A DNA stretch of 64,000 nt from Nephthysia sp036513515 (GTDB taxonomy: Bacteria > Chloroflexota > Dormibacteria > Dormibacterales > Dormibacteraceae): assembly GCA_036513515.1 (NCBI GenBank), contig DATBYW010000029.1, positions 24,909 through 88,908 on the forward strand, read 5' to 3'. The notes beneath the pieces were generated by a model, which was not told the DNA's origin, did not search any database, and saw only the letters and a program-made list of their open reading frames with translations. The position numbers were made by a program, and so were the translations under genes. Shown one piece after another: positions 18,753 through 27,304 of the stretch; positions within the stretch are counted from its first letter, which is position 1; each line of letters begins with the position of its first letter.

Positions 18753-19262
18753 GTGAACTGGCTGCTCTGGCTCTACCCGCGCTCCTGGCGGCGCCGCTAC
18801 CGGCGAGAGATGGAAGCGCTGCTCGAGGAGACGTCCACCACGCCACGCGCCCTGCTCGACCTTCTGAGCGGCGCCATCGACGCCTGGCTCCACCCGCAGC
18901 GGCTTCCCTCGGCGGCCCCTTTCGGCCGTCGCCGGTCTCGCGGACCAAGGGCCATGATCGCCGCCACCGCCCTCGGTGTGGCTCTGGTGGTCGCCTGGTG
19001 GCTCCTGGGGGGCCGGCACGGGCCGTGGGGCGGCCACCTGCCCTGGAGATCGCTGGCTGTGGGAGCGGGGGCGGCAGGGCTTGTCGTGTCCCTACTGGCC
19101 GCCCTGCTGCGACGCCGCCGGGGGTCGAGACGGTGGCCGCGGAACGAGGACCCAGGCGAAGGAGCGCCTGTCCCGGCGCGGCCGCTTCCCGACGCTCCGC
19201 CCGCGCTGACCGCGGCGGGCGGCGCTAGTCGCGGTAGCGGTAGACGATCCGACCTCGACTGA
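18753..19262 (+). CDS. Small two-helix membrane protein
   Basis: A 169-residue protein. The N-terminus (WLLWLYPRSWRRRYRREM, then LLDLLSGAIDAWLHPQ) matches the short cytoplasmic segment seen in several actinobacterial-type membrane proteins with LYPRAWRERYG openings. Two hydrophobic helices (about 69-87 and 98-118) follow, then a disordered Pro/Gly tail. GTG start without a close Shine-Dalgarno; AAGGAGG lies about 22 nt upstream and TATATC at 18704. Its 3' end overlaps the convergent infA gene by 38 nt. Function unknown. Confidence 0.65.
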   Translation: MNWLLWLYPRSWRRRYRREMEALLEETSTTPRALLDLLSGAIDAWLHPQRLPSAAPFGRRRSRGPRAMIAATALGVALVVAWWLLGGRHGPWGGHLPWRSLAVGAGAAGLVVSLLAALLRRRRGSRRWPRNEDPGEGAPVPARPLPDAPPALTAAGGASRGSGRRSDLD

Positions 19263-19521
19263 GGTCGTAAGGCGACAGCTCCACCCTGATCCGGTCTCCC
19301 GGAGTGATCCGGATGAAGTAGCGGCGCATTCTCCCCGCCGCATAGGCGATGAGTTTGTGCCCGTTCTCCAGCTCGACCTCGAACATGGCGTTGGGCAGAG
19401 CCTGGGTGACGGCCGCGTCCATCACGACCGCCTCTTCCTTCGGCTGTTCTCCGTTGCTTTTGTCCTTGCGAGCCCGCGCCGGCCGCCGAGGGCCGCGGCG
19501 AGGTGTTGATGATCTTGCCAA
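19225..19521 (-). CDS. infA: Translation initiation factor IF-1
   Basis: A 98-residue S1-like OB-fold protein with the canonical core ALPNAMFEVELENGHKLIAY and ELSPYDLSRGRIVYRYRD. It binds the ribosomal A site during initiation. IF-1 is usually about 72 residues; here a basic N-terminal extension of about 26 residues precedes KEEAVVMDAAV. The start is TTG 19521, with a TAGACT box 9 nt upstream and no Shine-Dalgarno. It stands apart from any ribosomal protein operon and its 3' end overlaps a convergent gene. Confidence 0.92.
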   Translation of the reverse strand: MARSSTPRRGPRRPARARKDKSNGEQPKEEAVVMDAAVTQALPNAMFEVELENGHKLIAYAAGRMRRYFIRITPGDRIRVELSPYDLSRGRIVYRYRD

Positions 19522-19614
19522 TTCGACGACAGTCTACCGAAGCTGGTCCGCTCCGCCCGCCGCCTTATCTCGGAATTCCCTCCCCGCCGCGGGGGGCGGA
19601 ATCCTGTTGCGCCC

Positions 19615-20451
19615 CTATCTGGACCCGCCGGGTGTCCTCGGCCGGCTCGCGTTCCAGCGCTCGATCCAGCTGCCCACCACCGCGGGATCTTCAGTTCCCG
19701 ACCCCAGCTGCCTCACCGAGTGCTCGACCCGAGCCGTGAAGGCCCGTGAGTCCTCGCCGGGGTTAAGCGCCAGCGGCTTGCCGATCCGGACCGCCACGGG
19801 GCCCGGCAGGGGGAAGGCGCGGCCCTTGGGCATGACGCGATGCGAGCCCTTGATGTGCATCGGGACGACCGGGCTCCTGGTCTGGTTGGCAAGGTGCCCC
19901 AGGCCGGGCTGGAAGTGGCCCATCCGCCCGTCGGCGGACCGGGTCCCCTCGGCGTAGTAGAGGAGGTTCCAGCCCGACTTCAGGAGCTCGCTGGCGCTGT
20001 GCAGCACCTCGCGCGCCCCGCCGGTGCGCGAGAACGGGAAGGTGTTCAGCCAGAGTCCCACCACCCGGCCCAGCCACGGCCGCCGATACCAGTAGTCGGC
20101 GGCTGCAGCGACTACCGTCCTTTCACGGGCCCCGTCAGGTAATGCGTAGAGCAGGATCTGGGTGTCGGCGTGGCTCACGTGGTTCGAGGCGAGGATCGCC
20201 GGCCGGTCCAGCTCGCGGAGCCACTCCCGGCCTTCGACCTGGGGATCCGTCATGACCCGCGTGAACGGCAGGGAGAGGCCCCGCTGGATCAGCAGGCGGA
20301 AGCTGCGGACGGGCTCCGTCCGCGCCCAGCTCAGGTTGCTCGGGCGGTCGGGCACGCCGGGTGCCGGCTCCGGCCAGCTGGCCGGACGTACACCGCCCCA
20401 GCGCCAGCCCCGACGCAGGGTCTCCAGGTCCGAGACCAGCTCGAACCTCAC
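19615..20451 (-). CDS. 1-acyl-glycerol-3-phosphate acyltransferase (PlsC-like)
   Basis: A 278-residue acyltransferase with the catalytic HxxxxD motif in NHVSHADTQ and the EGTRS-type motif in YYAEGTRSADG, followed by PVVPMHIKGSHRV. These are the phosphate- and acyl-binding signatures of PlsC enzymes. It would move an acyl group onto a lysophospholipid-type acceptor at the membrane face. GTG start overlaps the stop of the LarA-like gene by 4 nt. The fatty-acyl reductase upstream in the same operon suggests a lipid or ether-lipid role. Confidence 0.87.
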   Translation of the reverse strand: MRFELVSDLETLRRGWRWGGVRPASWPEPAPGVPDRPSNLSWARTEPVRSFRLLIQRGLSLPFTRVMTDPQVEGREWLRELDRPAILASNHVSHADTQILLYALPDGARERTVVAAAADYWYRRPWLGRVVGLWLNTFPFSRTGGAREVLHSASELLKSGWNLLYYAEGTRSADGRMGHFQPGLGHLANQTRSPVVPMHIKGSHRVMPKGRAFPLPGPVAVRIGKPLALNPGEDSRAFTARVEHSVRQLGSGTEDPAVVGSWIERWNASRPRTPGGSR

Positions 20452-22025
20452 GTGACTTCAGCCAGAAGCACCGGCGGCATCCGGAGGTGCGTGACGCTGG
20501 GAAAGCGGCCGACCGTCTGCTCCGCCATCTCGAAGGCGTCCTGCAGCGTGCTGGCGCACTTGAAGCCCAGGCGATGCACCGCTTCGCGCTCGCCGCCTAC
20601 GACTATCACGTCGCCCAGGTGTTCTATCGCGTGGGCGGCCCAGTACCAGGCGTAGAAGGGGTGAACTCCGTGGTAGGCGTACGACTTGCGGTAGAGCTGC
20701 CGATACCAGGAATCCTCGGCGAAGCGCTGTTCCCAGCGCTCCTCGACCAGCATCGGGTCCGTCGTGTCGGCCAGCACTTCGTCATAGAAGTCGATATAGC
20801 TGGGGTGCTGGACTGAGTCGAACTCATAGCGGCAGGGGTGGGTCAGGATGGCGACGCCTCCTGCCCGCACCACGGGCTTGCCTCGGTAGAAGTTGAACAT
20901 GTAGCCGAGGCCCATACAGGCCACCAGGACCGGGTTCATGGCGGCGTTCACGTTGTATGGACAGAGGTACGGCACGCCCATCGTTATGACGTCCGTCTGG
21001 CCCTCGACCTCCACCAGCATCTGCTTGTTCACCGCTTTCAACGTCTGCTCGTGGACGGCCTCGACCTGGCCCGACTGCACGCTGGTCATGCCGTAGGGAG
21101 CGCGCATCGCGTGGAAGGCCGAGCGTTTCACCGCCGGCGGGGCCAGGTCGCAGAACTGCTTCACCGCCAGGAAGGTGGCCTGGTCCGCGGGCGTCCAGTC
21201 GAACTCCCGCTTCTGCATGAAGCTGACCACCGAGGGAAAGGGCCGGTTGTTGACAGTGGTCTCGATGTGGAAGACGCGCACCGTGTCCTCGATCAGCTGG
21301 CCCTGCCTGATGCAGGCGTGGTGCAGTGCCGAGTCCCGCGGACTCATGAAGGAGCGAGAGCCGAGCAGAGTGCGCACGTTGTGATGGGGACGCACGCTCC
21401 GGTAACTGCCCAGGCCTGTCGCTATCGACTTGTGGCCACCATCCATGGGGACCAGCGTGAGGTTCACATAGACCACCAGGTCGGACTCGGCGGCGCGGCG
21501 GTTGAGCGTCACCTCCTCGCCCTCTCCGGTGAGGCCGACGTAGACGTTCCCCTCCGGATCCTCCGCGTCGTGGTTGTAGAGCCGTTCGGGATAGAAGGTG
21601 GTGAAGACACGGTCGCCCACGATGTGTCGGAGCTCGTCCTCCGTCATCCGCCTGTGCAGGGAGTTGGCGGCGATCAGGTGGACGTCCTCGACGCCGGACT
21701 CGGCGGCGAGCTCGATCACCTCCTCGAGCACCAGCTGGCGCACGTCCGGCTGGGCCATCGGGGGAAGCGGGAGCGAGAGATCGTCGAAGGCGATCGTCAG
21801 CTTCATGCCCGGCCGCAGCAGCGCCTTGAGCGGGTCGTCCTCCAGCGGTTTGCTCAGTGCCCGCCGGATCGCGCGCTCCGGGTGCTGCAGCGGATCCAGC
21901 GGGTCCGGCGGGTAGAGGATCCGGCTGCCGAGCGGAAGCTTCTCCAGGCGCACCCCCTCGCCGAAGTGAAACAGCGTCGGCGGCGTGTGGCGGTCGACTT
22001 CGAGGACGGCTCCTGGACGGCCCAT
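20448..22025 (-). CDS. LarA-like (DUF2088) protein, nickel-pincer racemase family
   Basis: A 525-residue protein of the LarA superfamily. The N-domain carries FDDLSLPLPP, the counterpart of the DDxTRPTP signature, and NSLHRRMT. DGGHKSIATG and RPHHN fit the positions of the lysine that holds the nickel-pincer cofactor and the metal-binding histidine of lactate racemase (alignment by eye). Homologues racemise or epimerise 2-hydroxy acids, or are uncharacterised. No LarB, LarC or LarE cofactor genes are in the window. The substrate is unknown; the neighbours suggest a lipid-derived hydroxy acid. Confidence 0.8.
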   Translation of the reverse strand: MGRPGAVLEVDRHTPPTLFHFGEGVRLEKLPLGSRILYPPDPLDPLQHPERAIRRALSKPLEDDPLKALLRPGMKLTIAFDDLSLPLPPMAQPDVRQLVLEEVIELAAESGVEDVHLIAANSLHRRMTEDELRHIVGDRVFTTFYPERLYNHDAEDPEGNVYVGLTGEGEEVTLNRRAAESDLVVYVNLTLVPMDGGHKSIATGLGSYRSVRPHHNVRTLLGSRSFMSPRDSALHHACIRQGQLIEDTVRVFHIETTVNNRPFPSVVSFMQKREFDWTPADQATFLAVKQFCDLAPPAVKRSAFHAMRAPYGMTSVQSGQVEAVHEQTLKAVNKQMLVEVEGQTDVITMGVPYLCPYNVNAAMNPVLVACMGLGYMFNFYRGKPVVRAGGVAILTHPCRYEFDSVQHPSYIDFYDEVLADTTDPMLVEERWEQRFAEDSWYRQLYRKSYAYHGVHPFYAWYWAAHAIEHLGDVIVVGGEREAVHRLGFKCASTLQDAFEMAEQTVGRFPSVTHLRMPPVLLAEVT

Positions 22026-22089
22026 CAGATTGGGAGGATAAGCGAGCCAGCGGTCGCCCTGCGTCGGCGACCTCTCGAAATCGAGCGGC

Positions 22090-23262
22090 TCAGCGTAGGC
22101 GGCGCAGGTCGAAGGCCACCCTGGCGGCGCCGAGGCGCCCGGCTTCGACGGCGTAGGCGATCGCCTGACGGTACTGGCTGAGCCCGAAGAGCGGGCCCGT
22201 CAGCTGCTCCAGCCGGAGGGCCGGCGCCGCTTCCAGGGCCAGCTCGAAAGTGCGGGCACCGGTGGCCTCCCGGCCGTAGGCATAGCTGCCCGTGACGTTG
22301 AGCTCGCGCTGCCAGATGGGTGCCCAATCCACTCGCTCCTCGGCCGGCATGCCGACGACCGCCAGCCGGCCGCCGCCTCGCGTGAAGCGAACCGCGTCGT
22401 TCAGGCCACGTGCGCTGCCGGTGCATTCGAAAGTCAGGTCGGCGCCGCCGAGAAGCAGTTCCCCCTCCCTGCTCTCCAGCCGGCGGGCGCCGGTTGCGAA
22501 GCGCAGGCGCTGGAAGACCTCGTCCGGGCCGACCACCTGGTCGGCGCCGAGCCGGCGTGCCTGCTCCCTCTGGAAGGGATGCTTGGCAACCGCTATGAGC
22601 CGCTTCGGCGGGGTGAGCAGCCGCACCGCCGCCACCGTAAGCAGGCCGATCGTGCCCGCGCCCTGGACCACCACCACCTCGTCGGGCCGGGCGGCCCCCT
22701 TCAAAGCCGCGTGAATGCAGCAGGCGAAGGGCTCGACGAGCACCGCCGCCTCGTCCGGCAGCTCGTCGGGGATCTGGTGAAGCTGGCTCTCGTGGGCGAC
22801 CAGGACCTCTCCCCAGCCTCCGCCGGTCGAGGCGCAGTAGCCGGTCTGCAGGCCCACCTCGATCGGTCCCTCGGTGACGTTCTCACAGAGTCCTGGGCGC
22901 CCGTCGGCGCAGCGAGCGCACTCCGGCTCCACCCCGCGCACCCGGCAGCCCAGGGCTGGCTCGACGACCACACGGGTGCCGTCCTCCAGCTCACCCACGA
23001 CCTCGTGTCCTGGCACGAAGGGATAGCTGGTCAGGAGATCGAGGTAGAGGGAGGCGTGGCCGGTGATCGCGGAGGTGTCCGATCCGCAGATGCCGCCCAG
23101 GCTGGGGAGCACGCGCACCCACCCTGGTCCGGGCAGCCGCGGCTCCTCGACCTCTCCCAGGTGGAGCATGGAGAAGTCGCTGGTCGCGACCGCGGTCCTG
23201 CCGCCGGTCGCCTTGACCAGGGCGTAGGCGGGGACGGAGCGGACGTACTCGAGGGCGAGCAG
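22090..23262 (-). CDS. Zinc-binding medium-chain dehydrogenase (CTG start proposed)
   Basis: A 390-residue MDR enzyme. Catalytic zinc site GICGSD and PGHEVVG; four structural-zinc cysteines between about 110 and 145; coenzyme fold VVQGAGTIGLLT. It oxidises an alcohol or polyol with NAD(P). The first ATG is at 23169, but typical MDR sequence (LLALEYVRSVPAYALVKA) continues upstream. It reaches CTG 23262, which has GGGAGG 5 nt before it and lies 1 nt from the stop of the previous gene. No other start codon is in frame, so CTG initiation is likely. Confidence 0.85.
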   Translation of the reverse strand: MLALEYVRSVPAYALVKATGGRTAVATSDFSMLHLGEVEEPRLPGPGWVRVLPSLGGICGSDTSAITGHASLYLDLLTSYPFVPGHEVVGELEDGTRVVVEPALGCRVRGVEPECARCADGRPGLCENVTEGPIEVGLQTGYCASTGGGWGEVLVAHESQLHQIPDELPDEAAVLVEPFACCIHAALKGAARPDEVVVVQGAGTIGLLTVAAVRLLTPPKRLIAVAKHPFQREQARRLGADQVVGPDEVFQRLRFATGARRLESREGELLLGGADLTFECTGSARGLNDAVRFTRGGGRLAVVGMPAEERVDWAPIWQRELNVTGSYAYGREATGARTFELALEAAPALRLEQLTGPLFGLSQYRQAIAYAVEAGRLGAARVAFDLRRLR

Positions 23263-23263
23263 C

Positions 23264-25639
23264 TCAGCCTCCCACGCCTTCGCGGTATTCCACCGAGCGG
23301 GGATCCGGCATCGGCAGCCGCCAGTTCCCGGGCGGCATCTGCCAGCGCTCGACCCGCCAGCCCCTCTGATCCGCCACCTGCGAAAGCCTGGCGTCGGGGT
23401 TGACCACGACGGCAGTCCCCACAGCCTCCAGCATGGGCAGGTCGGAGATCGCGTCGGCGTAGGCGAAGCTGTCCGGCAGAACCATCTCGTGCCGGCGGGC
23501 GTACTCCTCGAGAAGGGTCGCGCGGGCTTCTCCGGCCGGCGGAGGAGCCTGCAGGTCGCCGGTCAGCCGCCCGTCGCGCTCGAGCAAGTGCGCGCAGTCG
23601 ACGTCAACCTCGAGGAGCTCGGCAAGCGGCTCGACGACGATGTCGAGGGCCCCGGTCAGGAGCAGCACCCTGTGCCCGGCCCTCTTGTGCTCGCGGATGC
23701 GCCGCACGCCCTCCGGGTAGATTCGGCGCAGGGTGACCGCGTTGAGCGCCTCCCGGCCAAGACGGCGCATCTCGGTCACCTCCAGGCCGTCGTACTCGCG
23801 GTAGAACGAGCGCTGGAACTCGGCGCGGGAGTGCCGCTCGAGATAGAGCCAGCGTGGTGCCTTGGAGGCCATGCTGGCCATGAACCTGGGCCAGTCGCCG
23901 ATCGGCTGGTCCTTGAGCCGCATCCAGAAGAAGTACTCGACCACGTTGGTCTCGACGAGCGTCCCGTCCACGTCGAAGACGGCAAGCACGTCATTCCGGC
24001 CGGCCCTCCGGCGCAGCGCCGCCAGTGCAGTGTTCGAATCCGAAACCGGGGTCGTGCTGCCGCTCGGCCCCGGACCCTTGCGAGGGCCGGTGTCGGCGCG
24101 GGACATTCGCACCACGGTGGGCAGGTGCACCCGAGAGAGGTAGTCGTGCCAGTCGAAGAGGGCCGGGTCGAAGGGGAAGCGCTCACGCTCATCGGCCGGC
24201 AGCCGCTCCCAGAGCGACATCAGGTTGCGGGTGTCGAAGATGCAGTCGACCTCGACGTAGACGCCGTACAGCTCGGCGAGGTTGAGGGCTCGCTCCAGCC
24301 GCCCCTTCTCCTCGTTGAGGTCGTCAGACCAGCGGGTGCCGGCCTGCCCCAGCGGGAGACGCTCGACCAGCTGCTGGGCCGCTTCCACCGCCCTCAGCGC
24401 CAGCCGGCCCCGCGCGGTGAGCTCCCCGCGGCTGGGGAAGGTCCAGGTCGGCGTGCCGATCGCCTGGCCCCAACGGTCACGCAGGGGGTGGGCTGTGAAG
24501 TAGGCGGCGCTCTCGTCGTGCAGCTGGCGCAGGCGCAGGGGGTTCCGGCTTCCCGTGGCCGCGTGGTAGATGCGGTGCTCCCCGGCCGGAGGCTGGGAGG
24601 CGGCTGCAGCCAGCACGACGTTTACGACCAGGTCGGCCGGGATCACGTCGAGCACCGAGTCGGGGAGCCCGGAGAAGTCCTGGAGCAGGCCTCGGCCGAA
24701 GGCCAGGATCAGTGGCTCCGCCATCCGAAAGCCCTCCAGCCAGCCCGGGAAGGGTTCCGCCAGTGCGCTTTCGATGATGCTGGGCCGCACGATCGACAGC
24801 GGCAGGTCACCCGCCAGCTCCACCACCGCTCTCTCTGCCATCGCCTTGGTGAAGGAGTAGATGTCCGTAAAGCCCATGGCCCGGGCGTGCGCCCGCCCCC
24901 GCTCGACCAGACGGTCTCTGACCCAGCGCTGTCGCAGGCGCTCCACGGCCCTGGCCTGGCTCGGAGTCCCGGCCGGACCCAGGCGGCTGCGGGCCTGCCG
25001 CATCAATCGATCCAGGATCTCGGGGCGCCTGCTTTCCTCCTCGACCGCCGGCCTCAACGTGCTGAGGACCTCTGCCTCGTGCCGCCAGTTGAGGCCTGGG
25101 TCGAATGGCAGCTCCTCCCTGACCAGCCCCCTCAGCATGCCGCCCACGTATGCGGTCGAGACGTGGACGAGGTGGGGACCGCCGCCGGCCTCGGTCAGAG
25201 CCTTGACCAGCCGGGTGGCGCCCAAAAGGTTGGTCTGCGCCGAGACGTCGGCAGGGTTGTCGAACTCGACGGCTGCCGCCGAGTGGATCACGACGTCGCA
25301 CCTGCCCAGCTCGTCCCGCGCCTCCTGGCTCAAGCCCAGGCCCTCGCGTCCCAGGTCGAGCTCCAGCACCGCCAGCTTCTCGGCCACCAGGCGCTCGAAG
25401 GCCTCCTCGCCCAGCTCTTCCTTGAGCCGCCGAAAGGCTGGACTGGCCAGCACTTCGCGCCGCAGCCTTTCGGCGGGAGGCCGCCTCGTGCTGGGGCGGA
25501 TGGCCAGGTTGATCCGGGAGATCTCCGGCAGGCTCCGCAGGCACTTCTCGACCACCGACTTGCCGAGGAACCCGGTGGAGCCGGTGATCAGCAGCGTCTT
25601 GCCGGCCAGGCCCCCTGCGATCCCGGGATCAGCGCTCAC
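23264..25639 (-). CDS. Fatty acyl-CoA reductase (SDR) fused to HAD-IB phosphatase
   Basis: A 791-residue two-domain protein. Residues 1-480 or so form an extended SDR of the male-sterility/thioester-reductase type (ITGSTGFLGKSVVEKC, HVSTAYVGG, catalytic YSFTKAMAE), which reduces fatty acyl-CoA. From about residue 548 there is a HAD subfamily IB phosphatase (FDVDGTLVETN, LLTGALDIV, YADAISDLPML). The GTG start overlaps the stop of the small membrane protein by 4 nt; longer frames run into that gene. Fusion of reductase and phosphatase suggests coupled steps in alcohol or ether-lipid formation. Confidence 0.88.
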   Translation of the reverse strand: MSADPGIAGGLAGKTLLITGSTGFLGKSVVEKCLRSLPEISRINLAIRPSTRRPPAERLRREVLASPAFRRLKEELGEEAFERLVAEKLAVLELDLGREGLGLSQEARDELGRCDVVIHSAAAVEFDNPADVSAQTNLLGATRLVKALTEAGGGPHLVHVSTAYVGGMLRGLVREELPFDPGLNWRHEAEVLSTLRPAVEEESRRPEILDRLMRQARSRLGPAGTPSQARAVERLRQRWVRDRLVERGRAHARAMGFTDIYSFTKAMAERAVVELAGDLPLSIVRPSIIESALAEPFPGWLEGFRMAEPLILAFGRGLLQDFSGLPDSVLDVIPADLVVNVVLAAAASQPPAGEHRIYHAATGSRNPLRLRQLHDESAAYFTAHPLRDRWGQAIGTPTWTFPSRGELTARGRLALRAVEAAQQLVERLPLGQAGTRWSDDLNEEKGRLERALNLAELYGVYVEVDCIFDTRNLMSLWERLPADERERFPFDPALFDWHDYLSRVHLPTVVRMSRADTGPRKGPGPSGSTTPVSDSNTALAALRRRAGRNDVLAVFDVDGTLVETNVVEYFFWMRLKDQPIGDWPRFMASMASKAPRWLYLERHSRAEFQRSFYREYDGLEVTEMRRLGREALNAVTLRRIYPEGVRRIREHKRAGHRVLLLTGALDIVVEPLAELLEVDVDCAHLLERDGRLTGDLQAPPPAGEARATLLEEYARRHEMVLPDSFAYADAISDLPMLEAVGTAVVVNPDARLSQVADQRGWRVERWQMPPGNWRLPMPDPRSVEYREGVGG

Positions 25640-25929
25640 CGCCGCCCCGAACGCCTGGCTCGTGGCGGTGGAGGCTGCTCTTTCTTGCCGGGGTTCGAGC
25701 TGGTGGACGGCCGTGGATTTGAACCGGGGCCCGACGTCCGGGGATTGGAGCTGGGGCCCGACCCCCGGGGATTGGACTTGCTCCCCGCCGGTGCCGCCGG
25801 CGGGGTTGGAGGCCCGAAGATACGCCAGCCACGAAACACGACCAGGTAGCTGACCCACACCGCCCAGGCGAAGAAGCCCAGGAGGAGGACCAAGAGCACC
25901 ACCGCAACGAGCACATCCACGATCGCCAA
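25636..25929 (-). CDS. Small membrane protein with Pro/Asn/Gly repeat tail
   Basis: A 97-residue protein: one strong transmembrane helix at about 3-32, then a tail with imperfect repeats of SNPR-x-SGP-type (four NPR/NPG units between about 53 and 80), then a basic end. No family recognised. Its stop is inside the GTG of the reductase-phosphatase gene, so it is translationally coupled and could localise that enzyme at the membrane (inference). Confidence 0.65.
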   Translation of the reverse strand: MAIVDVLVAVVLLVLLLGFFAWAVWVSYLVVFRGWRIFGPPTPPAAPAGSKSNPRGSGPSSNPRTSGPGSNPRPSTSSNPGKKEQPPPPRARRSGRR

Positions 25930-25989
25930 AAGTAACGCCTGGCACCTCTCGGCGTGCGGATCAGCGGTGGGCGCGCTGCTCGCGAGCCT

Positions 25990-26091
25990 TCAGCTACGCC
26001 GGCGGCGCCTCGGCTGCATGAACAGGTTGAAGATCGCCACCACGCTGAGGGCGAGGTAGAGCATCCCGATTATGAAGAGCCCGGTCTCCAT
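25990..26091 (-). CDS. 33-residue single-helix membrane peptide
   Basis: A tiny gene: METGLFIIGMLYLALSVV opens a single hydrophobic helix ending in NLFMQP and an Arg-rich tail (RRRRRS). Nearly every third codon position is G or C, which argues for real coding. A GGGGCGG lies just before the ATG, and a TATCAT box 9 nt upstream. It is 60 nt upstream of the other small membrane gene and may start the lipid operon. Topology would be C-terminus inside. Confidence 0.6.
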   Translation of the reverse strand: METGLFIIGMLYLALSVVAIFNLFMQPRRRRRS

Positions 26092-26220
26092 CCGCCCCAA
26101 ATGATAGAGAACGCTTCGCTTCCCCATGCGGAGAGGATTGGGGAGAGTCTGTCTTTGGAAGAGGGAAGGCCTTCGTCAGCGCTCAGGTCGGGCTGACGGG
26201 CGGGGCTACCATACGAAGCC

Positions 26221-27243
26221 GTGGAAATACTCAGCTCCGGCCGCTGCGTCGTGTATCGAGAGCCCACGGGACCCTCCGGAGTGCGGCTCGAAGAACGCCC
26301 CCGCGTGCCGACGCCGCAGGGGGCTGTGACTGTCTCGATTCGGGCCGCGTCGTTGAACCATCTCGACGTCTGGCTGGTCAGCGGGGCGCAGCGTGTCGAG
26401 CCGCCGCGGGTCCTGGCGGCTGATGGAGCGGGCGTCGTCGCCGAGTCCGGGGATTCGTCGTGGCGGCCCGGAGACGAGGTCGTCATCTACCCCGTCGCCT
26501 GCTGCTGGCGGTGCGAGCAGTGTCGTGCAGGCCGGCAGGTCTTCTGCCCTCAGTTCGGCATCCTCGGCGAGCACACCGACGGCACCGCATGTGAGTTCTT
26601 CCAGGTCCCGGCTCAGAACCTCTACCGGCGGCCGGAGGGGCTCAGCTGGGATGAGGCTGCCGCCTTTCCGCTGACCTTCCTCACCGCCTGGCGCATGATC
26701 GTGACCCGCGCTCGCCTCCAGCCTGGAGAGACGATGCTGGTAGTCGGCGCCGGCGCCGGCGTGGCGGCGGCCGCCATCGCCATCGGCCGGCAGCTGGGCG
26801 CGCGCGTGCTGGCGACCAGCCGCAGCCAGGCCAAGCGCGAACGTGTCCTGGAGCTCGGGGCGGAGGCCGCCTTCGACTCCTCAGGCTTCTCCAAACCGGT
26901 CCGGGAGGCGACCCAGGGAGGCGTGGACGTCGTCTTCGAGCACGTCGGGCCGGCCACCCTGGACGAGTCGATCCGCTCCATCCGCAAGGGCGGCCGCATC
27001 GTCTTCTGCGGTTCCACCAGCGGCGTCCGCGCCGAGGTGAACATGCCCCGGCTCTTCTTCGGGCAGGCCGACCTGCTGGGTTCCACGATGGGCAACGCAG
27101 GGGAATTCGAGCAGGTGCTCGAGGCGATCGGTCGTGGCCTCCGGCCGATCGTCGACTCCACATTCGCTCTGGACGAGGCCACGAGCGCCCTCGAACGGCT
27201 GGAGCGGGCCGAGCAGTTTGGCAAGGTGGTGCTCCACCCTTAG
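26221..27243 (+). CDS. Quinone oxidoreductase-like zinc-binding dehydrogenase
   Basis: A 340-residue MDR protein with a nucleotide-binding VVGAGAGVAAAAIAIGRQLG segment and a CCWRCEQCRAG-x4-C structural zinc lobe. The catalytic-zinc cysteine position reads SLNHLDVW, which places it nearer to NADPH:quinone reductases than to alcohol dehydrogenases. The GTG start has TACCAT 8 nt upstream and no Shine-Dalgarno. Single gene with a short gap to the convergent ftsH. Confidence 0.85.
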   Translation: MEILSSGRCVVYREPTGPSGVRLEERPRVPTPQGAVTVSIRAASLNHLDVWLVSGAQRVEPPRVLAADGAGVVAESGDSSWRPGDEVVIYPVACCWRCEQCRAGRQVFCPQFGILGEHTDGTACEFFQVPAQNLYRRPEGLSWDEAAAFPLTFLTAWRMIVTRARLQPGETMLVVGAGAGVAAAAIAIGRQLGARVLATSRSQAKRERVLELGAEAAFDSSGFSKPVREATQGGVDVVFEHVGPATLDESIRSIRKGGRIVFCGSTSGVRAEVNMPRLFFGQADLLGSTMGNAGEFEQVLEAIGRGLRPIVDSTFALDEATSALERLERAEQFGKVVLHP

Positions 27244-27304
27244 CCCGGATGTGGAGGCACGGAGCTGACGGGAACCCGCCGGATTCGGCCGCACCTGCTA
27301 GCGC

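Noticed and set aside
23489..25849. 786-residue open frame on the plus strand opposite the acyl reductase fusion
   Set aside because: Shadow of a GC-rich gene; translation is low-complexity in Gly, Arg, His and Gln and has no domain, while the minus strand encodes clear motifs.
25640..25945. N-terminal extension of the reductase-phosphatase to 893 residues
   Set aside because: It overlaps the small membrane gene in another frame; GTG 25639 gives the normal SDR start and a 4-nt coupling overlap.
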